NCBI GenBank assembly: GCA_001695595.3
Contig: MBPM02000203.1
Span: 1-64,000 of the forward strand
Reading direction: 5' to 3'
DNA: 64,000 nucleotides
Origin: Plasmopara viticola
Lineage: Eukaryota; Oomycota; Peronosporomycetes; Peronosporales; Peronosporaceae
The translations under genes and the position numbers were made by a program. Positions 12,406 to 22,730 of this stretch are shown here, one piece after another. Under the pieces are notes generated by a model. That model was not told the origin of the DNA, ran no database searches, and saw nothing but the letters and a program-made list of their open reading frames with translations. Position 1 is the first letter of the stretch; each line of letters begins with the position of its first letter.

Positions 12406-12782
12406 ATTCGGCTCGTAAATATTTACACACTTACTAAAATTTGCCATGATGACTTTCTTCAAACCGCCTTTCTTTTGCTGTTATATTCATCACCTAGTGT
12501 TTAATCTTCGCTCTAACTAAAGGCCGTCATATACCCAATGTTCATTTTGAAATAACAGAACGCGCACTTTGATTTGAGTAAGAAGCAGAAGTAATAATAA
12601 ATATTGCACCTTTTAAAAGAACAAAACCCTGGTCGCGGACAATTTACTCTGAAAATGTGATATGTAGGATCACGTTGCAATTGTTGCACCTTCTTATGCA
12701 TAACGATATAAAAGCGTATTTATAAAGTTGAGAGATGTAATCGTGAATGACAGCGCTCGAGAAATTATCGAGCACTTTGATT

Positions 12783-12863
12783 CGACAGCTGTGAGATTTG
12801 AACTCACGCGGGTTACCCCAATAGATTTCTAGTCTATCGCCTTAACCACTCGGCCAAGCTGTC
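12783..12863 (-). tRNA. tRNA-Ser (AGA)
   Basis: Consensus copy. Its 5' flank is heavily deleted after cattcg (from 12890), so the conserved TATA-like element is lost. Confidence 0.93.
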
Positions 12864-13064
12864 GTTAAAGAGTGACCGGTTTTCATTCGATAAGAAGCTT
12901 GGGCGATTATGCGAGGAATGGACGAGGGCTGACTGGATAGCTTTGTTTGTGTTGACAAGTGCTTGTGCTGAGGGGACAAGTCTATAATTGTACAACTCAG
13001 GCCAGATGATACTATCGCAAAAGTAAGCAAACAAATATATGAGCGAAATTGTAGCACTACCATA

Positions 13065-13137
13065 TATCGGAGGAGGGGATCGAACCCTCGATCTTGAGCG
13101 TGTTAAGCTCACGTCCTAACCACTAGACGACACCGAC
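13065..13137 (-). tRNA. tRNA-Val (AAC)
   Basis: Consensus gene inside a unit whose spacers are heavily deleted. Confidence 0.94.
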
Positions 13138-13358
13138 ATTAACACACTAAAATTTGCCATGATGACTCTTCAAACCGCCTTTCTTTTGCTGTTATATTCA
13201 TCACCTAGTGTTTAATCTTCGCTCTAACTAAAGGCCGTGGGAACGCGCACTTTGACAGCACGGGTTTTACTCTGAAAATGCACGTTGCAATTGTTGCACC
13301 TTCTTATGCATAACGATGCCGTGAATGACAGCGCTCGAGAAATTATCGAGCACTGATT

Positions 13359-13433
13359 CGACAGCTGTGAGATTTGAACTCACGACCCCAATAGATTTCT
13401 AGTCTATCGCCTTAACCACTCGGCCAAGCTGTC
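13359..13433 (-). pseudogene. tRNA-Ser (AGA), variable-arm deletion
   Basis: Six bases (cgggtt on the plus strand) are missing, which removes one side of the long variable arm that seryl-tRNA synthetase recognises. Acceptor, D, anticodon and T arms are otherwise consensus. Dead gene or consensus error. Confidence 0.75.
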
Positions 13434-13709
13434 GTTACAATAAGCTGCTTCAAGCTAGAGCAAGAATGAGCCAAAAATCGTCCGACAACTGCATGTACAC
13501 CTATCTCCAAATCGTCGCACGAGGGCTACTACCTACTTTCTGATATGTTTCTTTTTTGACTGGATAGCTTTGTTTGTGTTGACAAGTGCTTGTGCTGAGG
13601 GGATAAGTCTATAATTGTACAACTCAGGCCAGATGATATTAAAGTATTGAGTGTAGCTATCGCAAAAGTAAGCAAACAAATATATGAGCGAAATTGTAGC
13701 ACTACCATA

Positions 13710-13782
13710 TATCGGAGGAGGGGATCGAATCCTCGATCTTGAGCGTGTTAAGCTCACGTCCTAACCACTAGACGACACCGAC
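13710..13782 (-). tRNA. tRNA-Val (AAC), T-stem variant
   Basis: Same T-stem G53-to-A change as 11498-11570. Confidence 0.9.
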
Positions 13783-14156
13783 ATTCGGCTCATAAATATT
13801 TACACACTAAAATTTGCCATGATGACTGTCTTCAAACCGCCTTTCTTTTGCTGTTATATTCATCACCTAGTGTTTAATCTTCGCTCTAACTAAAGGCCGA
13901 AACATACCCAATGTTCATTTTGAAATAACAGAACGCGCACTTTGATTTGAGTAAGAAGCAGAAGTAATAATAAATATTGCACCTTTTGAAAAGAACAAAA
14001 CCCTGGTGGCGGACAATTTACTCTGAAAATGTGATATGTAGGATCACGTTGCAATTGTTGCACCTTCTTATGCATAACGATATAAATGCATATTTATAAA
14101 GTTGAGAGATGTAATCGTGAATGACAGCGCTCGAGAAATTATCGAGCACTTTGATT

Positions 14157-14228
14157 CGACAGCTGTGAGATTTGAACTCACGCGGGTTACCCCAATAGAT
14201 TTCTAGTCTATCGCCTTAACCACTCGGC
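14157..14228 (-). pseudogene. tRNA-Ser (AGA), 5'-truncated
   Basis: Consensus from the 3' end through box A position CGAG. The plus-strand sequence then leaves the gene after cactcggc (14228) and continues with 25 unrelated bases before re-entering spacer at about 14254. The 5' acceptor strand is lost, so no cloverleaf can form. The break is at almost the same base as the LINE junction at 14905. Confidence 0.85.
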
Positions 14229-14411
14229 AAATGCAACATATCGTCTTGGTTGCTTTTTTGACTGGATAGCTTTGTTTGTGTTGACAAGTGCTTGTGCTGA
14301 GGGGATAAGTCTATAATTGTACAACTCAGGCCAGATGATATTAAAGTATTGAGTGTAGCTATCGCAAAAGTAAGCAAACAAATATATGAGCGAAATTGTA
14401 GCACTACCATA

Positions 14412-14484
14412 TATCGGAGGAGGGGATCGAATCCTCGATCTTGAGCGTGTTAAGCTCACGTCCTAACCACTAGACGACACCGAC
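14412..14484 (-). tRNA. tRNA-Val (AAC), T-stem variant
   Basis: Same T-stem G53-to-A change as 11498-11570. The 5' flank is cut short just after the gene (cattcggctgccatg). Confidence 0.88.
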
Positions 14485-14833
14485 ATTCGGCTGCCATGAT
14501 GACTGTCTTCAAACCGCCTTTCTTTTGCTGTTATATTCATCACCTAGTGTTTAATCTTCGCTCTTACTAAAGGCCGAAACATACCCAATGTTCATTTTGA
14601 AATAACAGAACGCGCACTTTGATTTGAGTTAGAAGCAGAAGTAATAATAAATATTGCACCTTTTGAAAAGAACAAAACCCTGGTGGCGGACAATTTACTC
14701 TGAAAATGTGATATGTAGGATCACGTTGCAATTGTTGCACCTTCTTATGCATAACGATATAGAAGCGTATTTATAAAGTTGAGAGATGTAATCGTGAATG
14801 ACAGCGCTCGAGAAATTATCGAGCACTTTGATT

Positions 14834-14905
14834 CGACAGCTGTGAGATTTGAACTCACGCGGGTTACCCCAATAGATTTCTAGTCTATCGCCTTAACCAC
14901 TCGGC
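14834..14905 (-). pseudogene. tRNA-Ser (AGA), 3' part, split by LINE
   Basis: The gene runs normally from its 3' end to cactcggc at 14905 and is then interrupted by LINE 3' sequence. The missing 5' end, preceded by a duplicated ctcggc, resumes at 15495-15509. Confidence 0.9.
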
Positions 14906-15494
14906 AGGTCGGAGACTAGACGGTCGTCGCCAGGGCCCGAAAGGGTGACGGGCGGCCTGAGCCTGACTCTCGATCCAGTCGCTGCGGTAGAGGACCCTGT
15001 GGTCGAGGCGCTGCATAAGGGCTGCGCGTCCAAAGAGTGAGCCTCCACTTCTCCACTTCAGTTTCGGAGACTAGAGGGTCGTTGCCAGGGCTCGAAAGGG
15101 CGACGGGCGGCTCGAGCCCGAATTCTGTTGTGGAGATAGTGGTTGACTGCTCTAAGCGGGCGTGTCTGCAGCGGACCGAGAGCTGGAACACCGGCTTCGC
15201 TTCCCGCAACGACGGACAAGGCTTCGAACTGTACATGGAAGGTCAATACTTTGCTAGGTAGGTCAACTATCACGTCCAAGTGGATATCCGCGAAACCAGC
15301 AGAAACACTGGTCCCGGTGAAGGATTGTGAAATAAAATCAATCACTTCTATCCGGCCGATCAAAGTGCTTGTCACACCAAACGATTAGAAGAAAACCTCA
15401 AGTTAACCTGAAGACAGGTAGTAGATTGTATATTAGTTAAACGACGTAGGCATAGAGAAGTGGAAGTCGTATTAAGTAATACAGACTACTTGAA
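14906..15494 (+). mobile_element. LINE copy 3, 3'-end fragment inserted in tRNA-Ser
   Basis: 589 bp that match the last 0.55 kb of the LINE at 43669-50959, from the final codons of its long frame through the 3' untranslated end (…gactacttgaa). It is a typical 5'-truncated LINE insertion. ctcggc flanks it at 14900-14905 and 15495-15500 and reads as a 6-bp target-site duplication. The 3' junction, ttgaa followed by ctcggccaag, is identical to that of the long copy at 50959/50960. The sequence ggagactagNcggtcg appears twice (near 14911 and 15065), whereas the long copy has it once (near 50530). There is no poly(A) tail. Confidence 0.88.
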
Positions 15495-15833
15495 CTCGGC
15501 CAAGCTGTCGTTAAAGAGTGACCGGTTTTCATTCGCTTATAAGCTGCTTCAAGCTTGGGCGAGAGCAAGAATGAGCCAAAAATCGTCCGACAACGCGCAA
15601 AGTGCACCCAAGAGGAATGTACACCTATCTCCAAATCGTCGCACGAGGGCTACTACCTACTTTCTGATATGTTTCTTTTTTGACTGGATAGCTTTGTTTG
15701 TGTTGACAAGTGCTTGTGCTGAGGGGACAAGTCTATAATTGTACAACTCAGGCCAGATGATATTAAAGTATTGAGTGTAGCTATCGCAAAAGTAAGCAAA
15801 CAAATATATGAGCGAAATTGTAGCACTACCATA

Positions 15834-15906
15834 TATCGGAGGAGGGGATCGAACCCTCGATCTTGAGCGTGTTAAGCTCACGTCCTAACCACTAGACGAC
15901 ACCGAC
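15834..15906 (-). tRNA. tRNA-Val (AAC)
   Basis: Consensus copy. Confidence 0.95.
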
Positions 15907-16250
15907 ATTCGGCTCATAAATATTTACACACTAAAATTTGCCATGATGACTTCTTCAAACCGCCTTTCTTTTGCTGTTATATTCATCACCTAGTGTTTAA
16001 TCTTCGCTCTAACTAAAGGCCGTCATATACCCAATGTTCATTTTGAAATAACAGAACGCGCACTTTGATTTGAGTAAGAAGCAGAAGTAATAATAAATAT
16101 TGCACCTTTTAAAAGAACAAAACCCTGGTGGCGGACAATTTACTCTGAAAATGTGATATGTAGGATCACGTTGCAATTGTTGCACCTTCTTATGCATAAC
16201 GATATAAATGCATATTTATAAAGTTGAGAGATGTAATCGTGAATGACAGC

Positions 16251-16269
16251 GCTCGAGAAATTATCGAGC
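16251..16269 (-). other. Conserved hairpin 10 nt after tRNA-Ser 3' end (representative)
   Basis: GCTCGA and TCGAGC pair around a 7-nt loop. The hairpin lies ten bases beyond the discriminator of tRNA-Ser and is present in nearly every unit on the same side. The first run of four T on the transcribed strand is over 100 nt further on, so this hairpin may mark the end of the primary transcript or a 3' processing site. Role inferred. Confidence 0.45.
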
Positions 16270-16278
16270 ACTTTGATT

Positions 16279-16359
16279 CGACAGCTGTGAGATTTGAACT
16301 CACGCGGGTTACCCCAATAGATTTCTAGTCTATCGCCTTAACCACTCGGCCAAGCTGTC
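16279..16359 (-). tRNA. tRNA-Ser (AGA), reference copy
   Basis: Read on the minus strand, this 81-nt gene folds as a class II tRNA. The acceptor is GACAGCT/AGCTGTC with discriminator G, and the D arm GCC/GGC surrounds GAGTGGTTAA. The anticodon stem ATAGA/TCTAT encloses loop CTAGAAA. A 13-nt variable arm (GGG/CCC) follows, and the T arm GTGAG/CTCAC surrounds TTCAAAT. Anticodon AGA, presumably edited to IGA, decodes UCU/UCC/UCA serine codons. The long variable arm and discriminator G fit serine identity. Internal Pol III boxes are TGGCCGAGTGG (A) and AGTTCAAATCT (B). CCA is not encoded and there is no intron. The unit's own TATA-like box lies 27-34 bp upstream (16386-16393). This gene is also the landing site of the LINE insertions. 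Confidence 0.97.
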
Positions 16360-16385
16360 GTTAAAGAGTGACCGGTTTTCATTCG

Positions 16386-16393
16386 CTTATAAG
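16386..16393 (-). promoter_or_regulatory. TATA-like element upstream of tRNA-Ser (representative)
   Basis: CTTATAAG sits 27-34 bp upstream of the first base of tRNA-Ser and recurs in almost every unit. It is at the distance where TFIIIB commonly contacts DNA at tRNA genes, so it may help the internal A and B boxes. It is lost in the deleted unit near 12890 and changed to cttttaag near 51865. Confidence 0.5.
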
Positions 16394-16637
16394 CTGCTTC
16401 AAGCTTGGGCGAGAGCAAGAATGAGCCAAAAATCGTCCGACAACGCGCAAAGTGCACCCAAGAGGAATGTACACCTATCTCCAAATCGTCGCACGAGGGC
16501 TACTACCTACTTTCTGATATGTTTCTTTTTTGACTGGATAGCTTTGTTTGTGTTGACAAGTGCTTGTGCTGAGGGGACAAGTCTATAATTGTACAACTCA
16601 GGCCAGATGATATTAAAGTATTGAGTGTAGCTATCGC

Positions 16638-16641
16638 AAAA
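16638..16641 (-). terminator. Candidate Pol III terminator for tRNA-Val (representative)
   Basis: First TTTT on the transcribed strand, about 43 nt beyond the tRNA-Val 3' end (ACTTTTGCG). It recurs in the same place in the units. Four T is the minimal Pol III stop signal, so this would leave a trailer of about 45 nt. Confidence 0.4.
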
Positions 16642-16683
16642 GTAAGCAAACAAATATATGAGCGAAATTGTAGCACTACCATA

Positions 16684-16756
16684 TATCGGAGGAGGGGATC
16701 GAACCCTCGATCTTGAGCGTGTTAAGCTCACGTCCTAACCACTAGACGACACCGAC
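16684..16756 (-). tRNA. tRNA-Val (AAC), reference copy
   Basis: Read on the minus strand, this is a 73-nt cloverleaf. The acceptor is GTCGGTG/CTCCGAT with discriminator A, and the D arm GTCT/GGAC surrounds AGTGGTTA. Anticodon stem TGAGC/GCTCA encloses loop TTAACAC. A five-nt variable loop follows, and the T arm GAGGG/CCCTC surrounds TTCGATC. Anticodon AAC, presumably edited to IAC, decodes GUU/GUC/GUA valine codons. Internal Pol III boxes are TCGTCTAGTGG (A) and GGTTCGATCCC (B). No intron and no encoded CCA. Every copy has a U6-U67 mismatch and a G1-U72 wobble in the acceptor stem, which is unusual but fixed through the array. It is spaced about 320 bp from the preceding and 375 bp from the following Ser gene. 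Confidence 0.96.
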
Positions 16757-17131
16757 ATTCGGCTCATAATATTTACACACTTACTAAAATTTGCCATGAT
16801 GACTTCTTCAAACCGCCTTTCTTTTGCTGTTATATTCATCACCTAGTGTTTAATCTTCGCTCTAACTAAAGGCCGTCATATACCCAATGTTCATTTTGAA
16901 ATAACAGAACGCGCACTTTGATTTGAGTAAGAAGCAGAAGTAATAATAAATATTGCACCTTTTAAAAGAACAAAACCCTGGTGGCGGACAATTTACTCTG
17001 AAAATGTGATATGTAGGATCACGTTGCAATTGTTGCACCTTCTTATGCATAACGATATAAATGCATATTTATAAAGTTGAGAGATGTAATCGTGAATGAC
17101 AGCGCTCGAGAAATTATCGAGCACTTTGATT

Positions 17132-17212
17132 CGACAGCTGTGAGATTTGAACTCACGCGGGTTACCCCAATAGATTTCTAGTCTATCGCCTTAACCACTC
17201 GGCCAAGCTGTC
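17132..17212 (-). tRNA. tRNA-Ser (AGA)
   Basis: Consensus copy. Confidence 0.95.
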
Positions 17213-17536
17213 GTTAAAGAGTGACCGGTTTTCATTCGCTTATAAGCTGCTTCAAGCTTGGGCGAGAGCAAGAATGAGCCAAAAATCGTCCGACAACGCG
17301 CAAAGTGCACCCAAGAGGAATGTACACCTATCTCCAAATCGTCGCACGAGGGCTACTACCTACTTTCTGATATGTTTCTTTTTTGACTGGATAGCTTTGT
17401 TTGTGTTGACAAGTGCTTGTGCTGAGGGGACAAGTCTATAATTGTACAACTCAGGCCAGATGATATTAAAGTATTGAGTGTAGCTATCGCAAAAGTAAGC
17501 AAACAAATATATGAGCGAAATTGTAGCACTACCATA

Positions 17537-17609
17537 TATCGGAGGAGGGGATCGAACCCTCGATCTTGAGCGTGTTAAGCTCACGTCCTAACCACTAGAC
17601 GACACCGAC
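17537..17609 (-). tRNA. tRNA-Val (AAC)
   Basis: Consensus copy. Confidence 0.95.
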
Positions 17610-17985
17610 ATTCGGCTCATAGATATTTACACACTTACTAAAATTTGCCATGATGACTTCTTCAAACCGCCTTTCTTTTGCTGTTATATTCATCACCTAG
17701 TGTTTAATCTTCGCTCTAACTAAAGGCCGTCATATACCCAATGTTCATTTTGAAATAACAGAACGCGCACTTTGATTTGAGTAAGAAGCAGAAGTAATAA
17801 TAAATATTGCACCTTTTAAAAGAACAAAACCCTGGTGGCGGACAATTTACTCTGAAAATGTGATATGTAGGATCACGTTGCAATTGTTGCACCTTCTTAT
17901 GCATAACGATATAAATGCATATTTATAAAGTTGAGAGATGTAATCGTGAATGACAGCGCTCGAGAAATTATCGAGCACTTTGATT

Positions 17986-18066
17986 CGACAGCTGTGAGAT
18001 TTGAACTCACGCGGGTTACCCCAATAGATTTCTAGTCTATCGCCTTAACCACTCGGCCAAGCTGTC
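17986..18066 (-). tRNA. tRNA-Ser (AGA)
   Basis: Consensus copy. Confidence 0.95.
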
Positions 18067-18390
18067 GTTAAAGAGTGACCGGTTTTCATTCGCTTATAAG
18101 CTGCTTCAAGCTTGGGCGAGAGCAAGAATGAGCCAAAAATCGTCCGACAACGCGCAAAGTGCACCCAAGAGGAATGTACACCTATCTCCAAATCGTCGCA
18201 CGAGGGCTACTACCTACTTTCTGATATGTTTCTTTTTTGACTGGATAGCTTTGTTTGTGTTGACAAGTGCTTGTGCTGAGGGGACAAGTCTATAATTGTA
18301 CAACTCAGGCCAGATGATATTAAAGTATTGAGTGTAGCTATCGCAAAAGTAAGCAAACAAATATATGAGCGAAATTGTAGCACTACCATA

Positions 18391-18463
18391 TATCGGAGGA
18401 GGGGATCGAACCCTCGATCTTGAGCGTGTTAAGCTCACGTCCTAACCACTAGACGACACCGAC
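18391..18463 (-). tRNA. tRNA-Val (AAC)
   Basis: Consensus copy. Confidence 0.95.
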
Positions 18464-18838
18464 ATTCGGCTCATAATATTTACACACTTACTAAAATTTG
18501 CCATGATGACTGTCTTCAAACCGCCTTTCTTTTGCTGTTATATTCATCACCTAGTGTTTAATCTTCGCTCTAACTAAAGGCCGTCATATACCCAATGTTC
18601 ATTTTGAAATAACAGAACGCGCACTTTGATTTGAGTAAGAAGCAGAAGTAATAATAAATATTGCACCTTTTAAAAGAACAAAACCCTGGTGGCGGACAAT
18701 TTACTCTGAAAATGTGATATGTAGGATCACGTTGCAATTGTTGCACCTTCTTATGCATAACGATATAAAGCATATTTATAAAGTTGAGAGATGTAATCGT
18801 GAATGACAGCGCTCGAGAAATTATCGAGCACTTTGATT

Positions 18839-18919
18839 CGACAGCTGTGAGATTTGAACTCACGCGGGTTACCCCAATAGATTTCTAGTCTATCGCCTTA
18901 ACCACTCGGCCAAGCTGTC
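18839..18919 (-). tRNA. tRNA-Ser (AGA)
   Basis: Consensus copy. Confidence 0.95.
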
Positions 18920-19243
18920 GTTAAAGAGTGACCGGTTTTCATTCGCTTATAAGCTGCTTCAAGCTTGGGCGAGAGCAAGAATGAGCCAAAAATCGTCCGA
19001 CAACGCGCAAAGTGCACCCAAGAGGAATGTACACCTATCTCCAAATCGTCGCACGAGGGCTACTACCTACTTTCTGATATGTTTCTTTTTTGACTGGATA
19101 GCTTTGTTTGTGTTGACAAGTGCTTGTGCTGAGGGGACAAGTCTATAATTGTACAACTCAGGCCAGATGATATTAAAGTATTGAGTGTAGCTATCGCAAA
19201 AGTAAGCAAACAAATATATGAGCGAAATTGTAGCACTACCATA

Positions 19244-19316
19244 TATCGGAGGAGGGGATCGAACCCTCGATCTTGAGCGTGTTAAGCTCACGTCCTAACC
19301 ACTAGACGACACCGAC
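19244..19316 (-). tRNA. tRNA-Val (AAC)
   Basis: Consensus copy. Confidence 0.95.
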
Positions 19317-19691
19317 ATTCGGCTCATAATATTTACACACTTACTAAAATTTGCCATGATGACTTCTTCAAACCGCCTTTCTTTTGCTGTTATATTCATC
19401 ACCTAGTGTTTAATCTTCGCTCTAACTAAAGGCCGTCATATACCCAATGTTCATTTTGAAATAACAGAACGCGCACTTTGATTTGAGTAAGAAGCAGAAG
19501 TAATAATAAATATTGCACCTTTTAAAAGAACAAAACCCTGGTGGCGGACAATTTACTCTGAAAATGTGATATGTAGGATCACGTTGCAATTGTTGCACCT
19601 TCTTATGCATAACGATATAAATGCATATTTATAAAGTTGAGAGATGTAATCGTGAATGACAGCGCTCGAGAAATTATCGAGCACTTTGATT

Positions 19692-19772
19692 CGACAGCTG
19701 TGAGATTTGAACTCACGCGGGTTACCCCAATAGATTTCTAGTCTATCGCCTTAACCACTCGGCCAAGCTGTC
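19692..19772 (-). tRNA. tRNA-Ser (AGA)
   Basis: Consensus copy. Confidence 0.95.
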
Positions 19773-20096
19773 GTTAAAGAGTGACCGGTTTTCATTCGCT
19801 TATAAGCTGCTTCAAGCTTGGGCGAGAGCAAGAATGAGCCAAAAATCGTCCGACAACGCGCAAAGTGCACCCAAGAGGAATGTACACCTATCTCCAAATC
19901 GTCGCACGAGGGCTACTACCTACTTTCTGATATGTTTCTTTTTTGACTGGATAGCTTTGTTTGTGTTGACAAGTGCTTGTGCTGAGGGGACAAGTCTATA
20001 ATTGTACAACTCAGGCCAGATGATATTAAAGTATTGAGTGTAGCTATCGCAAAAGTAAGCAAACAAATATATGAGCGAAATTGTAGCACTACCATA

Positions 20097-20169
20097 TATC
20101 GGAGGAGGGGATCGAACCCTCGATCTTGAGCGTGTTAAGCTCACGTCCTAACCACTAGACGACACCGAC
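20097..20169 (-). tRNA. tRNA-Val (AAC)
   Basis: Consensus copy. Confidence 0.95.
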
Positions 20170-20545
20170 ATTCGGCTCATAATATTTACACACTTACTAA
20201 AATTTGCCATGATGACTGTCTTCAAACCGCCTTTCTTTTGCTGTTATATTCATCACCTAGTGTTTAATCTTCGCTCTAACTAAAGGCCGTCATATACCCA
20301 ATGTTCATTTTGAAATAACAGAACGCGCACTTTGATTTGAGTAAGAAGCAGAAGTAATAATAAATATTGCACCTTTTAAAAGAACAAAACCCTGGTGGCG
20401 GACAATTTACTCTGAAAATGTGATATGTAGGATCACGTTGCAATTGTTGCACCTTCTTATGCATAACGATATAAATGCATATTTATAAAGTTGAGAGATG
20501 TAATCGTGAATGACAGCGCTCGAGAAATTATCGAGCACTTTGATT

Positions 20546-20626
20546 CGACAGCTGTGAGATTTGAACTCACGCGGGTTACCCCAATAGATTTCTAGTCTAT
20601 CGCCTTAACCACTCGGCCAAGCTGTC
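20546..20626 (-). tRNA. tRNA-Ser (AGA)
   Basis: Consensus copy. Confidence 0.95.
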
Positions 20627-20950
20627 GTTAAAGAGTGACCGGTTTTCATTCGCTTATAAGCTGCTTCAAGCTTGGGCGAGAGCAAGAATGAGCCAAAAAT
20701 CGTCCGACAACGCGCAAAGTGCACCCAAGAGGAATGTACACCTATCTCCAAATCGTCGCACGAGGGCTACTACCTACTTTCTGATATGTTTCTTTTTTGA
20801 CTGGATAGCTTTGTTTGTGTTGACAAGTGCTTGTGCTGAGGGGACAAGTCTATAATTGTACAACTCAGGCCAGATGATATTAAAGTATTGAGTGTAGCTA
20901 TCGCAAAAGTAAGCAAACAAATATATGAGCGAAATTGTAGCACTACCATA

Positions 20951-21023
20951 TATCGGAGGAGGGGATCGAACCCTCGATCTTGAGCGTGTTAAGCTCACGT
21001 CCTAACCACTAGACGACACCGAC
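20951..21023 (-). tRNA. tRNA-Val (AAC)
   Basis: Consensus copy. Confidence 0.95.
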
Positions 21024-21398
21024 ATTCGGCTCATAATATTTACACACTTACTAAAATTTGCCATGATGACTGTCTTCAAACCGCCTTTCTTTTGCTGTTA
21101 TATTCATCACCTAGTGTTTAATCTTCGCTCTAACTAAAGGCCGTCATATACCCAATGTTCATTTTGAAATAACAGAACGCGCACTTTGATTTGAGTAAGA
21201 AGCAGAAGTAATAATAAATATTGCACCTTTTAAAAGAACAAAACCCTGGTGGCGGACAATTTACTCTGAAAATGTGATATGTAGGATCACGTTGCAATTG
21301 TTGCACCTTCTTATGCATAACGATATAAAGCATATTTATAAAGTTGAGAGATGTAATCGTGAATGACAGCGCTCGAGAAATTATCGAGCACTTTGATT

Positions 21399-21479
21399 CG
21401 ACAGCTGTGAGATTTGAACTCACGCGGGTTACCCCAATAGATTTCTAGTCTATCGCCTTAACCACTCGGCCAAGCTGTC
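21399..21479 (-). tRNA. tRNA-Ser (AGA)
   Basis: Consensus copy. Confidence 0.95.
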
Positions 21480-21803
21480 GTTAAAGAGTGACCGGTTTTC
21501 ATTCGCTTATAAGCTGCTTCAAGCTTGGGCGAGAGCAAGAATGAGCCAAAAATCGTCCGACAACGCGCAAAGTGCACCCAAGAGGAATGTACACCTATCT
21601 CCAAATCGTCGCACGAGGGCTACTACCTACTTTCTGATATGTTTCTTTTTTGACTGGATAGCTTTGTTTGTGTTGACAAGTGCTTGTGCTGAGGGGACAA
21701 GTCTATAATTGTACAACTCAGGCCAGATGATATTAAAGTATTGAGTGTAGCTATCGCAAAAGTAAGCAAACAAATATATGAGCGAAATTGTAGCACTACC
21801 ATA

Positions 21804-21876
21804 TATCGGAGGAGGGGATCGAACCCTCGATCTTGAGCGTGTTAAGCTCACGTCCTAACCACTAGACGACACCGAC
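21804..21876 (-). tRNA. tRNA-Val (AAC)
   Basis: Consensus copy. Confidence 0.95.
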
Positions 21877-22252
21877 ATTCGGCTCATAATATTTACACAC
21901 TTACTAAAATTTGCCATGATGACTGTCTTCAAACCGCCTTTCTTTTGCTGTTATATTCATCACCTAGTGTTTAATCTTCGCTCTAACTAAAGGCCGTCAT
22001 ATACCCAATGTTCATTTTGAAATAACAGAACGCGCACTTTGATTTGAGTAAGAAGCAGAAGTAATAATAAATATTGCACCTTTTAAAAGAACAAAACCCT
22101 GGTGGCGGACAATTTACTCTGAAAATGTGATATGTAGGATCACGTTGCAATTGTTGCACCTTCTTATGCATAACGATATAAATGCATATTTATAAAGTTG
22201 AGAGATGTAATCGTGAATGACAGCGCTCGAGAAATTATCGAGCACTTTGATT

Positions 22253-22333
22253 CGACAGCTGTGAGATTTGAACTCACGCGGGTTACCCCAATAGATTTCT
22301 AGTCTATCGCCTTAACCACTCGGCCAAGCTGTC
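22253..22333 (-). tRNA. tRNA-Ser (AGA)
   Basis: Consensus copy. Confidence 0.95.
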
Positions 22334-22657
22334 GTTAAAGAGTGACCGGTTTTCATTCGCTTATAAGCTGCTTCAAGCTTGGGCGAGAGCAAGAATGAGC
22401 CAAAAATCGTCCGACAACGCGCAAAGTGCACCCAAGAGGAATGTACACCTATCTCCAAATCGTCGCACGAGGGCTACTACCTACTTTCTGATATGTTTCT
22501 TTTTTGACTGGATAGCTTTGTTTGTGTTGACAAGTGCTTGTGCTGAGGGGACAAGTCTATAATTGTACAACTCAGGCCAGATGATATTAAAGTATTGAGT
22601 GTAGCTATCGCAAAAGTAAGCAAACAAATATATGAGCGAAATTGTAGCACTACCATA

Positions 22658-22730
22658 TATCGGAGGAGGGGATCGAACCCTCGATCTTGAGCGTGTTAAG
22701 CTCACGTCCTAACCACTAGACGACACCGAC
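22658..22730 (-). tRNA. tRNA-Val (AAC)
   Basis: Consensus copy. Confidence 0.95.

Larger units (their letters stand above)
7362..14905 (-). repeat. tRNA Val/Ser tandem array, block B
   Basis: About ten units between two LINE insertions, the most irregular part of the array. The first unit (7362-8102) and the units between about 12890 and 14250 carry many small deletions and insertions in spacers and sometimes in tRNA genes. The distance between consecutive Ser genes falls from about 854 bp to 576 (12783 to 13359) and 677 (14157 to 14834). Three tRNA-Val copies (11498, 13710, 14412) share a T-stem change. The block ends at 14905 where LINE 3'-end sequence enters the tRNA-Ser gene. Confidence 0.93.

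Noticed and set aside
15983..15989. Box C-like GTGATGA on the minus strand of the spacer, possible C/D snoRNA
   Set aside because: No CTGA box D at a suitable distance and no terminal stem.
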